Source: JAICLV01 sp036380925
GTDB taxonomy: Bacteria; Actinomycetota; Actinomycetes; Acidothermales; Acidothermaceae
Assembly: GCA_036380925.1 (NCBI GenBank)
Contig: DASVDW010000131.1
Span: forward strand, 1 to 9,228
DNA: 9,228 nt
Reading direction: 5' to 3'
Positions 1-6,005 of the stretch are shown piece by piece. The notes under the pieces were generated by a model. That model saw nothing but the letters and a program-made list of their open reading frames with translations, made no database searches and was not told where the DNA came from. A program made the position numbers and the translations under genes. How positions within the stretch are numbered: position 1 is the first letter of the stretch; each line of letters starts with the position of its first letter.

Positions 1-201
1 CCACGCCGCCTGCCGCTCCCACGCCGCCGCCACCGCCACCCGCTGCCCGTCGTCCAGGCTCACACCGCGCAACCCCAACAGCAGACCCATCGCCAACGGC
101 CCCGGCTCCACCTCCCCCAACAACGCCACCGTGCCCGCGACCTGGTCGAGCGAGACGACCACCCCGTCGTCCACCACCTCGCACACCGGCAACGCTGACA
201 T
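1..201 (-). CDS. DUF222 / 13E12-type protein, N-terminal fragment (probable HNH endonuclease family)
   Basis: The first 67 residues of a protein leave the window at the left edge. The reading frame is open from an ATG at 201 and has an in-frame TAG about 40 bases upstream. Residues 48-67 (VSLDDGQRVAVAAAWERQAAW) resemble the start of the DUF222 domain, where a 'L-x-D-x-x-x-V-x-x-x-x-A-W-x-R-x-x-A-W' helix opens the fold. Residues 25-45 carry the short 'L-L-G-E-V-x-P-G-P-L' lead-in seen in that family. Full members are usually 400-500 aa and often end in an HNH nuclease domain; that part is not in view, so nuclease activity is an inference. The family occurs in many copies in actinobacteria, first described as the REP13E12 repeats of M. 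tuberculosis. There is no strong Shine-Dalgarno; a TTG three codons upstream is an alternative start. Confidence 0.6.
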   Translation of the reverse strand, partial: MSALPVCEVVDDGVVVSLDQVAGTVALLGEVEPGPLAMGLLLGLRGVSLDDGQRVAVAAAWERQAAW

Positions 202-228
202 GACCGCCAACCTACGGAGGACGACCGA

Positions 229-257
229 CAAAAACCCCTACCCCACAAGCAAAAACC
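229..257. repeat. Two direct copies of CAAAAACC spaced 21 bp apart
   Basis: CAAAAACC occurs at 229-236 and again at 250-257, start to start exactly 21 bases or about two helical turns. The pair lies 28-56 bases upstream of the DUF222 gene start. On that gene's strand it reads GGTTTTTG twice. It could be a binding site for a regulator or a chance feature of an A-rich stretch. Confidence 0.25.
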
Positions 258-362
258 AGCCGCCCGACATCACGAAGAGATAACGATCGAAGCGCGATCT
301 ACGGCGGCGAGCAATCAACTGAGACGCGGGAGTGAAAGCCGACGTTGGGCGGCACGCGCGCC

Positions 363-378
363 TGCGCGCAAGCGCGCA
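363..378 (-). terminator. Possible hairpin downstream of the AAA+ ATPase gene
   Basis: TGCGCGC and GCGCGCA form a perfect 7-bp inverted repeat around AA, starting 28 bases past the TAA of the ATPase gene. There is no T-run after it, so it is not a classical intrinsic terminator. Actinobacterial terminators often lack the T-run, but alternating GC tracts also pair by chance. Confidence 0.25.
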
Positions 379-406
379 TCACCGACAACCGCCGCAACGC
401 CACGAT

Positions 407-1945
407 TTACGAGGTCGCCGACTCCTCGGCGCCGATTGAAGGGTCACTTGCAGACGAGCCAAGCAATGCGCGAGTCAGCCGATTTCGGCCCTCAAGCAGC
501 GCGTCAAGCGCACGAGACAACTGCGAGCGCGACACCCGGATCACGCCCGAGCCGTCAGCATCCTCTTGCGCAGCAAGCAAAGCCGCGCGTCGCAACAGCT
601 CCTTGATGAACGACGCGGTCACGCCGTCGCTGCGCGACACCACGTCGTCCAAGCTCGCGTCGTCCAGCTCGAGCCGGCCGCGATACAGCTGCGCGAGCCG
701 TCGTCGTTCAGCCGCGCCCGGAAGCGGAATTTCTATCGCCTGATCGACGCGCCCCGGCCGTTGCGTGAGCGCGCACTCGAGCAGGTCAGCGCGATTTGTG
801 GTGAGCACAAAGGCGATGTCGAGATCCTCGCCCAGTCCATCCATCTCGTTCAGCAATTGGAAAAGCAACGGATGCGACCCAGGATGCATGCCACGGTCTT
901 CACCGATGAGGTCGACGTCCTCGATGACCACCACGGACGGCGTGAGCGCCCGCGCCACCGAGCAGGCGAGCCCCACCATGCCTAACGCCTCACCTGACAG
1001 CAGAACCACGGTGACACCAGTGAGTTGGCCGAGCAAATAGCGAATCGTGTGGGTCTTGCCGGTGCCGGGCGGGCCATGGAGCAACAAGCCTCGTTTGAGA
1101 TGCTGACCGCTTTCTCGCAACCGTTCCCTATGCGCCGCCACCCCGAGAATCTGCGACTCAACGTCGTCCAGCACACCGTCGGGCAGCACCAGATCGTCGC
1201 GGCCGACATCCGGCCGCGAATGAAAGGTGAGGGCGGCGCCGCGCGGCCCGAACATCTCGCCGCCAAACGACACGACCTGCCCCCGATACACGTTGCGCTC
1301 GAGCGCGAGCGCCCGCAGTTTGGTCAAGACGCGTTCGCCGTGCTCGGCATCGGCCGCCAGCACCTGAACGACGACGTCTTCTTGTGGACCGCGGCTGTCG
1401 CTGCCACGCATGAAGATCGCGATCGGCGATCCACCGTCGTCGACGAGATAGACGACGCACTGCGCGCACGAGTACGTCTGCCCGTCAGGCCCGGAAGGAA
1501 GGTTGGCCATCGCCACGTTGCCCAGCCCAGGCAGCATTCCCGGATGCGCTGCTTCGCTGAGCAGGTCGGCGAGCCCGAACATCCGGTGCTGGAAGCCCGT
1601 CAGACCAAGCACCTCATGAGCGCGTGCGCCGTCCGCAAGCCACGCGTCCAACGCAATCTGCACGTTGACGTGCTCGTACGGCGGCCAGTTTCCCGTCATG
1701 ACCGCGCCGTCGACCGCGGCGCCGAGATGCGACCGCAGTGACTTCGCCACGCTTGGTTGCTCGTCGGCGCGGGCGGCGACGACAACCTTGCGCAACGCCC
1801 TGCGGGCTAGCCGGCCGGCGTCGGCGAACTGCGGCCGCAGCGGCTCACCGCCGTTCAAGCCTGGCGGCGCAAGCTCGGACGACGAAACCGACAGCACGCC
1901 TCGATGCACCGCTGGACGCGAAGGACCGTATTGAGACCACCCCAT
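407..1945 (-). CDS. AAA+ family ATPase with uncharacterised N-terminal half
   Basis: A protein of 512 aa if started at the ATG at 1945. The C-terminal half is a complete AAA+ module: Walker A GPPGTGKT (residues 291-298), Walker B VVVIEDVD (338-345, with E342-D343 in the 'ED' order seen in BCS1-like and some actinobacterial ATPases), sensor-1 Asn in TTNR (382-385), second-region-of-homology arginines R396 and R399 in QRPGRVD, and a sensor-2/lid helix near 441-458. The N-terminal ~255 residues match no family I recognise. They contain a Cys-Ala-Gln-Cys pair near 160-163 and alternate helix with strand-like segments. AAA+ proteins of this build usually remodel or unfold a protein partner as ring hexamers, but no partner or substrate can be named. 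The frame stays open to a TTG at 1981; I prefer 1945 because the TTG has no ribosome-binding site and sits in a palindrome. The gene follows the sugar-kinase gene closely and its G+C is visibly lower than its neighbours'. Confidence 0.85.
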   Translation of the reverse strand: MGWSQYGPSRPAVHRGVLSVSSSELAPPGLNGGEPLRPQFADAGRLARRALRKVVVAARADEQPSVAKSLRSHLGAAVDGAVMTGNWPPYEHVNVQIALDAWLADGARAHEVLGLTGFQHRMFGLADLLSEAAHPGMLPGLGNVAMANLPSGPDGQTYSCAQCVVYLVDDGGSPIAIFMRGSDSRGPQEDVVVQVLAADAEHGERVLTKLRALALERNVYRGQVVSFGGEMFGPRGAALTFHSRPDVGRDDLVLPDGVLDDVESQILGVAAHRERLRESGQHLKRGLLLHGPPGTGKTHTIRYLLGQLTGVTVVLLSGEALGMVGLACSVARALTPSVVVIEDVDLIGEDRGMHPGSHPLLFQLLNEMDGLGEDLDIAFVLTTNRADLLECALTQRPGRVDQAIEIPLPGAAERRRLAQLYRGRLELDDASLDDVVSRSDGVTASFIKELLRRAALLAAQEDADGSGVIRVSRSQLSRALDALLEGRNRLTRALLGSSASDPSIGAEESATS

Positions 1946-1965
1946 CCGGCCACCATGACGGAGTG

Positions 1966-1986
1966 ACCGGCCGGTGGGCAACCGGT
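1966..1986. promoter_or_regulatory. ACCGGCCGGT palindrome plus third half-site between kinase and ATPase genes
   Basis: ACCGGCCGGT (1966-1975) is a perfect 10-bp palindrome, followed after five bases by ACCGGT (1981-1986). It lies between the kinase stop and the preferred ATPase start, about 20 bases upstream of the latter. It could be an operator for the ATPase gene or pair into a hairpin in the kinase mRNA 3' end. Short GC palindromes are common in such a genome, so support is weak. Confidence 0.25.
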
Positions 1987-1999
1987 AATGCGCGAAACG

Positions 2000-2869
2000 T
2001 CAACTCGCTTTGAAACCCATGTCGCGCGTCGCGGTCGGCCGCGACGCCAACACGACCGCGCCGAACACCGGCGGCGCGGCGGCCTCGACCGCCCCCGTCG
2101 AGGTGACGAAGCGCTGTCGGATGTACGAGTGCTCGAACACCGACCCGTACATCGCGACCGGCAGATGCCCGAGCTGCGCCCGCAACGCGGTCACGTGCGC
2201 CACCAGGTCGTCCGCCGCCTCGTCGAGGATCTCTGTCACGACGCGGTCTTCGAGGTTCATCACCGTCTTGGCGATCCGCGCGATCAGGCTCGGGTCGGCG
2301 GCCTGCTCGGTGACGCGGGTCATGATGGTCTCGAGGTCGGCGCCGTACGCGGACGTGATCGCCTGCTCCAGCGCGTGCGACTTCGCGCCGCGACCGTCGG
2401 CGGAACCGACGGCGCGGCGCAGTGCCTGCGCGCCTATCCAGTAATGGCTGCCCTCGTCGCCGATGAGGTGGCCGTATCCGCCCGCTCGGGCGGCCCGCCC
2501 GGACGCGTCGCGGCCAAACGAGTTCGAGCCGGTGTGCGCGATGACGACGATCCCCGGCCCGCCGTTGAAGGCGCCGAGCTGCGCCACCTCGGTGTCATCC
2601 GCGACCACGGCCGAGACCCCGGTCTTGGCCCGCAGCTGCATCTCCAGCAGGTGCGCCTCGCGCTTGCTGTGCAGACCGGCCAACCCCAGGCCGGCCGCCG
2701 CGGCGCCCGACTCCTTGATCAGGTTGGCCAGCCGGTCGAACGCCGAGGAGTCGAGCAGCACGTTGAGCGGGCCCTCGGTGAACCGGGAGACGACCTCGCC
2801 GTCTTGCACGAGAACGGCGTGGGTGCCGACACCCGTCGCCTCGACACCCAGAATCGGCAATCCGGCCAT
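2000..2869 (-). CDS. BadF/BadG/BcrA/BcrD-type ATPase, N-acetylglucosamine kinase-like
   Basis: A 289-aa protein of the ASKHA fold (acetate and sugar kinase, Hsc70, actin), of the usual length for BadF-type N-acetylglucosamine kinases. Family marks: DDTEVAQLGAF (residues 91-101, around the expected catalytic Asp), the phosphate-2 loop HTGSNSFGRD (112-121), the signature AGGYGHLIGDEGSHYWIG (129-146) and the C-terminal PPVFGAVVLA (266-275). The likely role is ATP-dependent phosphorylation of an amino sugar such as N-acetylglucosamine in the cytoplasm, feeding recycling of wall or chitin sugars; the exact sugar cannot be read from sequence. The phosphate-1 loop is odd: GVEATGVGT stands where the family has D-G-G-G-T-K-T, so the Asp is Glu. 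The start at 2869 is favoured over an upstream frame extension because AGGAG (2876-2880) lies six bases before it. A CGAAAGTTTCG palindrome lies 53 bp upstream. Confidence 0.85.
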   Translation of the reverse strand: MAGLPILGVEATGVGTHAVLVQDGEVVSRFTEGPLNVLLDSSAFDRLANLIKESGAAAAGLGLAGLHSKREAHLLEMQLRAKTGVSAVVADDTEVAQLGAFNGGPGIVVIAHTGSNSFGRDASGRAARAGGYGHLIGDEGSHYWIGAQALRRAVGSADGRGAKSHALEQAITSAYGADLETIMTRVTEQAADPSLIARIAKTVMNLEDRVVTEILDEAADDLVAHVTALRAQLGHLPVAMYGSVFEHSYIRQRFVTSTGAVEAAAPPVFGAVVLASRPTATRDMGFKAS

Positions 2870-2875
2870 CAATCG

Positions 2876-2880
2876 CTCCT
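2876..2880 (-). promoter_or_regulatory. Ribosome binding site of the sugar-kinase gene
   Basis: AGGAG on the minus strand, six bases before the ATG at 2869. It decides this start over in-frame alternatives up to 2899. Confidence 0.7.
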
Positions 2881-2921
2881 GCTCAACTCGCCACGGCAAG
2901 GCCCCTCAGGGCGCTAGGTAA

Positions 2922-2932
2922 CGAAAGTTTCG
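2922..2932. promoter_or_regulatory. Operator-like palindrome CGAAAGTTTCG upstream of the sugar kinase
   Basis: A perfect inverted repeat with 5-bp arms (CGAAA / TTTCG) around one central base, in the 112-bp gap between dapC and the kinase gene and 53 bp upstream of the kinase ATG. It is A/T-rich for this genome. GAAA-n-TTTC palindromes are typical of operators for sugar-responsive regulators in actinomycetes (from memory). Regulation of the kinase by such a repressor is inference. Confidence 0.4.
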
Positions 2933-2981
2933 GCGTCCGGCGCCGCCAGGCTAAGCAGTTGGGACTATGACTTTTCTGACC

Positions 2982-4073
2982 TCAACGGCCCAGTCGCGAC
3001 GCGGCCGCCGCGACCCGCTCGTCGGTCGCGGTCAGCGCCACCCGCACATGCCGCGCCCCGGCCGCGCCGTAGAAAGCGCCGGGCGCGACCAGGATCCCGC
3101 GCGCGGCGAGCCACTCCACCGTCGTCCAGCAGTCTTCGTCGCGCGTCGCCCACAGGTACAGGCCCGCTTCGGAATGCTCGATCGCGAACCCGGCCTCCGA
3201 CAACGCCGCGGCCAGCACCGAACGGCGGGCGAGATACCGCGACCGCTGCTGCGCGACGTGCTCGTCGTCGTCCAACGCCGCGATCATCGCGGCCTGCACC
3301 GGAGACGGCACCATCATGCCCGCGTGCTTGCGCACCTCCAGCAACGACGACACCAGCGCCGGGTCGCCCGCGACAAACCCGGCGCGGTAACCGGCCAGGT
3401 TCGACCGCTTCGACAGCGAGTGCACCGCGAGCACTCCGGAGTGCGACGACCCGCAGATCGCCGGGTGCAAAACAGACATCGGCCGGTTCTCGTCGTCCCA
3501 GCCGTACTCGATGTAGCACTCGTCGCTCACCAGCACGGTGCCGCGCTCGCGCGCCCAATCCACCATCTTGCGCAGATGGTCGGGCGGGAGCACGCGTCCG
3601 GTCGGGTTCGCCGGCGAGTTGACCCACAACATCGCGATCCGCGACGGCCCGGCCGCGACCGTGGCGTCGAGCACCATCGGCGTCGCTCCGGCCAGCAGCG
3701 CCCCAACCTGGTACGTCGGATACGCCAGCGCCGGAAACCCGACGACGCAGCCGGGTCCGAAGCCCAGCAGCGTGGGCAACCAGGCGACCAGCTCTTTGGC
3801 GCCGATCGTGGGCAGCACCGCGGCGGGATCGGCGGCGACACCGAGCCGGCGCGACAGCCACGACGCCGCCGCCTCGCGCAGCGCCGCCGTGCCGTACGTC
3901 GCCGGGTAGCCGGGGGTGTCAGCGCATGAGGCGAGCGCGGCTTGGACGACGGCGGGCACCGGGTCGACCGGCGTGCCGACAGACAGGTCGACGATCCCGT
4001 CCGGGTGTTCCCGCGCCTGCTTCCCGTACGGCGCCAGCGAGTCCCACGGGAAGTCCGGCAGCGAGAGCGGCAG
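2982..4073 (-). CDS. dapC: N-succinyldiaminopimelate aminotransferase (probable CTG start)
   Basis: A fold-type I PLP aminotransferase of 363 aa, the usual DapC length. It converts N-succinyl-2-amino-6-oxopimelate with glutamate into N-succinyl-L,L-diaminopimelate in the succinylase branch of lysine and peptidoglycan synthesis. Visible residues: N-terminal DFPWDSLAPY and DGIVDLSVGTPVDPVP (from residue 7 and 25), NSPANPTG (152-159, Asn156 contacting PLP), SDECYIEYGW (183-192, Asp184 and Tyr187), the Schiff-base Lys222 in HSLSKRSNLAGYRAGF, and the carboxylate Arg344. No ATG, GTG or TTG lies in frame between the upstream stop and the GTG at 3959, and that GTG would remove the conserved first 38 residues. 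A CTG at 4073, eight bases after GAAGGG and two bases after the fdxA stop, is the best start. The fdxA-dapC pair is a familiar actinobacterial arrangement and implies co-transcription and translational coupling. Confidence 0.92.
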   Translation of the reverse strand: MPLSLPDFPWDSLAPYGKQAREHPDGIVDLSVGTPVDPVPAVVQAALASCADTPGYPATYGTAALREAAASWLSRRLGVAADPAAVLPTIGAKELVAWLPTLLGFGPGCVVGFPALAYPTYQVGALLAGATPMVLDATVAAGPSRIAMLWVNSPANPTGRVLPPDHLRKMVDWARERGTVLVSDECYIEYGWDDENRPMSVLHPAICGSSHSGVLAVHSLSKRSNLAGYRAGFVAGDPALVSSLLEVRKHAGMMVPSPVQAAMIAALDDDEHVAQQRSRYLARRSVLAAALSEAGFAIEHSEAGLYLWATRDEDCWTTVEWLAARGILVAPGAFYGAAGARHVRVALTATDERVAAAASRLGR

Positions 4074-4075
4074 CG

Positions 4076-4402
4076 CTAGTGCCCTTCACCCTGCGGCGGG
4101 ACCGCGAGCACGATCGGGTGATCCTTGTCGACCACGCCGAGCTTGGACGCGCCGCCGGGCGAGCCGAGATCTTCGAAGAACTCGACGTTCGCCTTGTAGT
4201 AGTCCTTCCACTGCTCCGGCACGTCGTCCTCGTAAAAGATCGCCTCGACCGGGCACACCGGCTCGCAGGCGCCGCAGTCGACGCACTCGTCGGGGTGGAT
4301 GTACAACATCCGGCCGCCCTCGTAAATGCAGTCGACCGGACATTCGTCGACGCACGCCCTGTCCTTTACGTCAACACAGGGCTGGGCAATCACGTACGTC
4401 AC
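4076..4402 (-). CDS. fdxA: Seven-iron ferredoxin [3Fe-4S][4Fe-4S]
   Basis: A 108-aa ferredoxin, a soluble low-potential electron carrier. The cysteine pattern matches the 7Fe type with known structures: Cys9, Cys17 and Cys50 should hold the 3Fe-4S cluster, Cys21, Cys40, Cys43 and Cys46 the 4Fe-4S cluster, and Cys25 is the free cysteine. The N-terminus (TYVIAQPCVDVKDRACVDEC) and the FYEDDVPEQW segment after the clusters are typical of the actinobacterial FdxA/FdxC group. The start is the GTG at 4402: AGGAGG lies six bases before it and the product begins exactly where the family begins, so the longer frame to 4450 is not used. It heads the fdxA-dapC transcript and is divergent from the acetyltransferase operon. 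Its redox partner is not in this window. Confidence 0.96.
   Translation of the reverse strand: MTYVIAQPCVDVKDRACVDECPVDCIYEGGRMLYIHPDECVDCGACEPVCPVEAIFYEDDVPEQWKDYYKANVEFFEDLGSPGGASKLGVVDKDHPIVLAVPPQGEGH
4082..4087 (-). promoter_or_regulatory. Ribosome binding site supporting the CTG start of dapC
   Basis: GAAGGG inside the last codons of fdxA, eight bases before the CTG at 4073. It is the main evidence for initiation at a non-standard codon, since no ATG, GTG or TTG is in frame here. Confidence 0.5.
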
Positions 4403-4408
4403 GGGATT

Positions 4409-4414
4409 CCTCCT
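4409..4414 (-). promoter_or_regulatory. Strong ribosome binding site of fdxA
   Basis: AGGAGG, a perfect anti-Shine-Dalgarno match, six bases before the GTG at 4402. It fixes the ferredoxin start. Confidence 0.85.
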
Positions 4415-4433
4415 AGTCGGGGCTGCCGCACCT

Positions 4434-4461
4434 AGTATCGGCGAACGCAACCCATAGTCGA
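4434..4461 (-). promoter_or_regulatory. Probable fdxA-dapC promoter
   Basis: On the minus strand TCGACT (4461-4456) resembles a -35 box and GATACT (4439-4434) a -10 box, with a 16-base spacer. Transcription would start near 4427 and give a leader of about 25 bases carrying AGGAGG. The site sits in the 77-bp gap shared with the divergent acetyltransferase operon, so both transcripts start within overlapping DNA. Confidence 0.45.
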
Positions 4462-4479
4462 CCTTCGGGGGTGTGCGGC

Positions 4480-5409
4480 GTGTCTCACATTGGTGCGTTG
4501 GGCCCGCACGATATCGGGGCGCGCGTCACGGTGCGACGTCGTGTCCAAGGCGAGCTGTCCGACGTCGTCGGCGACCTTGAGGCTTTCGACGACGCGTCGG
4601 TGGCGGTTCGCACCGCCGACGGGACCTTGGTCGCCGTCCCCTCGCCCGACGTCGTGGCCGCGCGAGTGGTCGGCCCGAGCACCCGCGCGGCGGTCGACCT
4701 CGAGGGCGTGGCGGCGCGGGCCTGGCCGGCACCCGACTCGCACTGGTTGGGCCGGTGGTGGCTGCGCGCCGCCGGCGGGTTCACCGCGCGCGCCAACTCG
4801 GTCCGCCCGCTCGGCCCGCCTGGAGTCGCCGCCGACGACGCCCTCGACGCGGTGCGCGAGTGGTACGCCACGCGCGGCCTGCCGCCGCGCGTGCAGGTCG
4901 TCGTCGGGAGCAGCCTGGACCGCGACCTCGCCAGGCGCGGCTGGAGCGCGGCGCCGCAGGTGCGGGTGATGACCGCCACCCTTTCGCTGCTCGCCAGCCG
5001 GCTAGACGGGTGTGACAGTTCGCGAGTCGAGGTCGGCGACGTCGCGTCGTCCGACTGGCTGTCCCTGTTCCGCGGCGGAGGAGCGCCGCCGGTGGCGCGC
5101 GAGATCCTCGAGGGCCCCGACAGCGTCGGGCTGGCGACGCTGTCGGACGACGAGGGCGCCGCTGTCGCCATCGGCAGGGCGGTCGCCGAACCGCCGTGGC
5201 TGGGGCTGACCGCGATCGAGGTCGCGCCGCACGCCCGACGACGTGGCCACGGTCGGGCGGTGATGGCCGGGCTGTCGGCCTGGGGGCGCCATCATGGCGC
5301 GGTGCGCGCGTATCTGGAGGTGTTGGCGACCAACGAGCCGGCGATCGCGTTGTATCAATCGCTCGGGTTCGTCGAGCACCACCGCTACACCTGCAGGGAA
5401 GCGCCGTGA
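4480..5409 (+). CDS. GNAT-family N-acetyltransferase with N-terminal SH3-like domain (Rv0428c type)
   Basis: A 309-aa protein. Residues ~10-65 (DIGARVTVRRRV..., then VAVRTADGTLVAVPSPDVVAARVV) look like the small SH3-like beta-barrel found at the N-terminus of the Rv0428c group. Residues ~215-305 are a GNAT domain: IEVAPHARRRGHGRAV (246-261) holds the acetyl-CoA pyrophosphate loop R/Q-x-x-G-x-G, and NEPAIALYQSLGF (285-297) is the usual C-terminal motif B. It should transfer acetyl from acetyl-CoA to an amine; the acceptor is unknown. It is not the tandem-GNAT mycothiol synthase MshD, because only one acetyl-CoA loop is visible. The GTG at 4480 is preferred because GGGGG lies just upstream; a GTG at 4471 is in frame. 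It is the first gene of a three-gene operon and its TGA overlaps the next gene's GTG. Confidence 0.82.
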   Translation: MSHIGALGPHDIGARVTVRRRVQGELSDVVGDLEAFDDASVAVRTADGTLVAVPSPDVVAARVVGPSTRAAVDLEGVAARAWPAPDSHWLGRWWLRAAGGFTARANSVRPLGPPGVAADDALDAVREWYATRGLPPRVQVVVGSSLDRDLARRGWSAAPQVRVMTATLSLLASRLDGCDSSRVEVGDVASSDWLSLFRGGGAPPVAREILEGPDSVGLATLSDDEGAAVAIGRAVAEPPWLGLTAIEVAPHARRRGHGRAVMAGLSAWGRHHGAVRAYLEVLATNEPAIALYQSLGFVEHHRYTCREAP

Positions 5410-5987
5410 GCCTGACCCGGATCCACGTCTGCGGCGGTGGCCTGCGCGCCCTGCTCGTCGCGGACGTCGCCCGCCGGGTGGCGCTGGTGTCGGGTCGCCA
5501 GGCGCGAGTGTCCTGGGCCTTCGACGCGCCGCGACCGGCCGACCTGAACATCTATCCGCCCGACGAGATCACGACCGAGCACCCCGCCGACGGACTCTTG
5601 GTCAACTGCCCGGACGCGCCGGATTCGCTTCGAGTGGCGGAATACGCCGGCGCCATCCCCGACGACCCGCTCGCGCTGCGGCTGGCGCTGCTCGTATCGC
5701 CGGTCGACGCACCGCCGGTTGCCGGCGACGCCGACGACGCCGACGAGACGCTTCGCCGTTGGCGGTCCGCCGTCGCGCGGTGGGCGCGCTCGCCCGGAGC
5801 GCCACCGTCGCGGGCGCACGTCCAGGCCGCGGTGGCCGCGTTCGGCGAGCTCGACATGCCGCGCGCGGTCGAGGTGTTGCGGGTCGTGGAGGCGGATAAT
5901 CACATCGCGCCTGGCGCGAAGTTCGAGACGTTCGCTTATCTCGACCGCATCCTCGGCGTCGACCTGGCGCGTGACCTCGGGCGCTGA
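5406..5987 (+). CDS. CysRS/MshC-like protein lacking the catalytic core (probable non-catalytic paralogue)
   Basis: A 193-aa protein starting at a GTG that overlaps the acetyltransferase stop as GTGA, so the two are translationally coupled. Its order of segments follows cysteinyl-tRNA synthetase and MshC: HVCGG (7-11) as in the 'YVCGxTVYD' strand, then LLVADVARRVALVSGRQARVSW (16-37) as in the helix and strand after HIGH. DPLALRLALLV (87-97) followed by DETLRRWRSAVARW (113-126) matches the helices after KMSKS. FGELDMPRAVEVLRVVE (146-162) matches the 'D-D-x-x-T-P-x-A' helix, and AYLDRILGVDLA (177-188) the final helix. The HIGH and KMSKS motifs and most of the Rossmann core (full enzymes are over 400 aa) are missing, so aminoacylation or cysteine ligation is not expected. 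One cysteine (Cys9) sits where the family has a zinc ligand. The frame is intact with normal codon use, so it looks like a maintained gene. The family assignment was made by eye and is moderate. Confidence 0.6.
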   Translation: MSLTRIHVCGGGLRALLVADVARRVALVSGRQARVSWAFDAPRPADLNIYPPDEITTEHPADGLLVNCPDAPDSLRVAEYAGAIPDDPLALRLALLVSPVDAPPVAGDADDADETLRRWRSAVARWARSPGAPPSRAHVQAAVAAFGELDMPRAVEVLRVVEADNHIAPGAKFETFAYLDRILGVDLARDLGR

Positions 5988-6005
5988 CGAAGCGAAAGGC
6001 GATTG

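Noticed and set aside
1988..2917. A 309-codon plus-strand open frame opposite the sugar kinase
   Set aside because: Its product is Arg/Gly/His-rich without any domain, whereas the opposite strand encodes a clear BadF-type kinase with a good ribosome-binding site. It is a by-product of high G+C.
2965..3929. Long open frames on both strands overlapping dapC in other frames
   Set aside because: Arg-rich low-complexity products; dapC in its own frame has all PLP-enzyme motifs.
4403..4450. Longer ferredoxin starting at 4450
   Set aside because: The extension runs through the AGGAGG site and the -10 box; the family starts at the GTG followed by TYVIAQPC.
4480..5409. Mycothiol synthase MshD
   Set aside because: MshD has two GNAT domains; here only one acetyl-CoA loop is visible and the N-terminus is an SH3-like domain as in Rv0428c.
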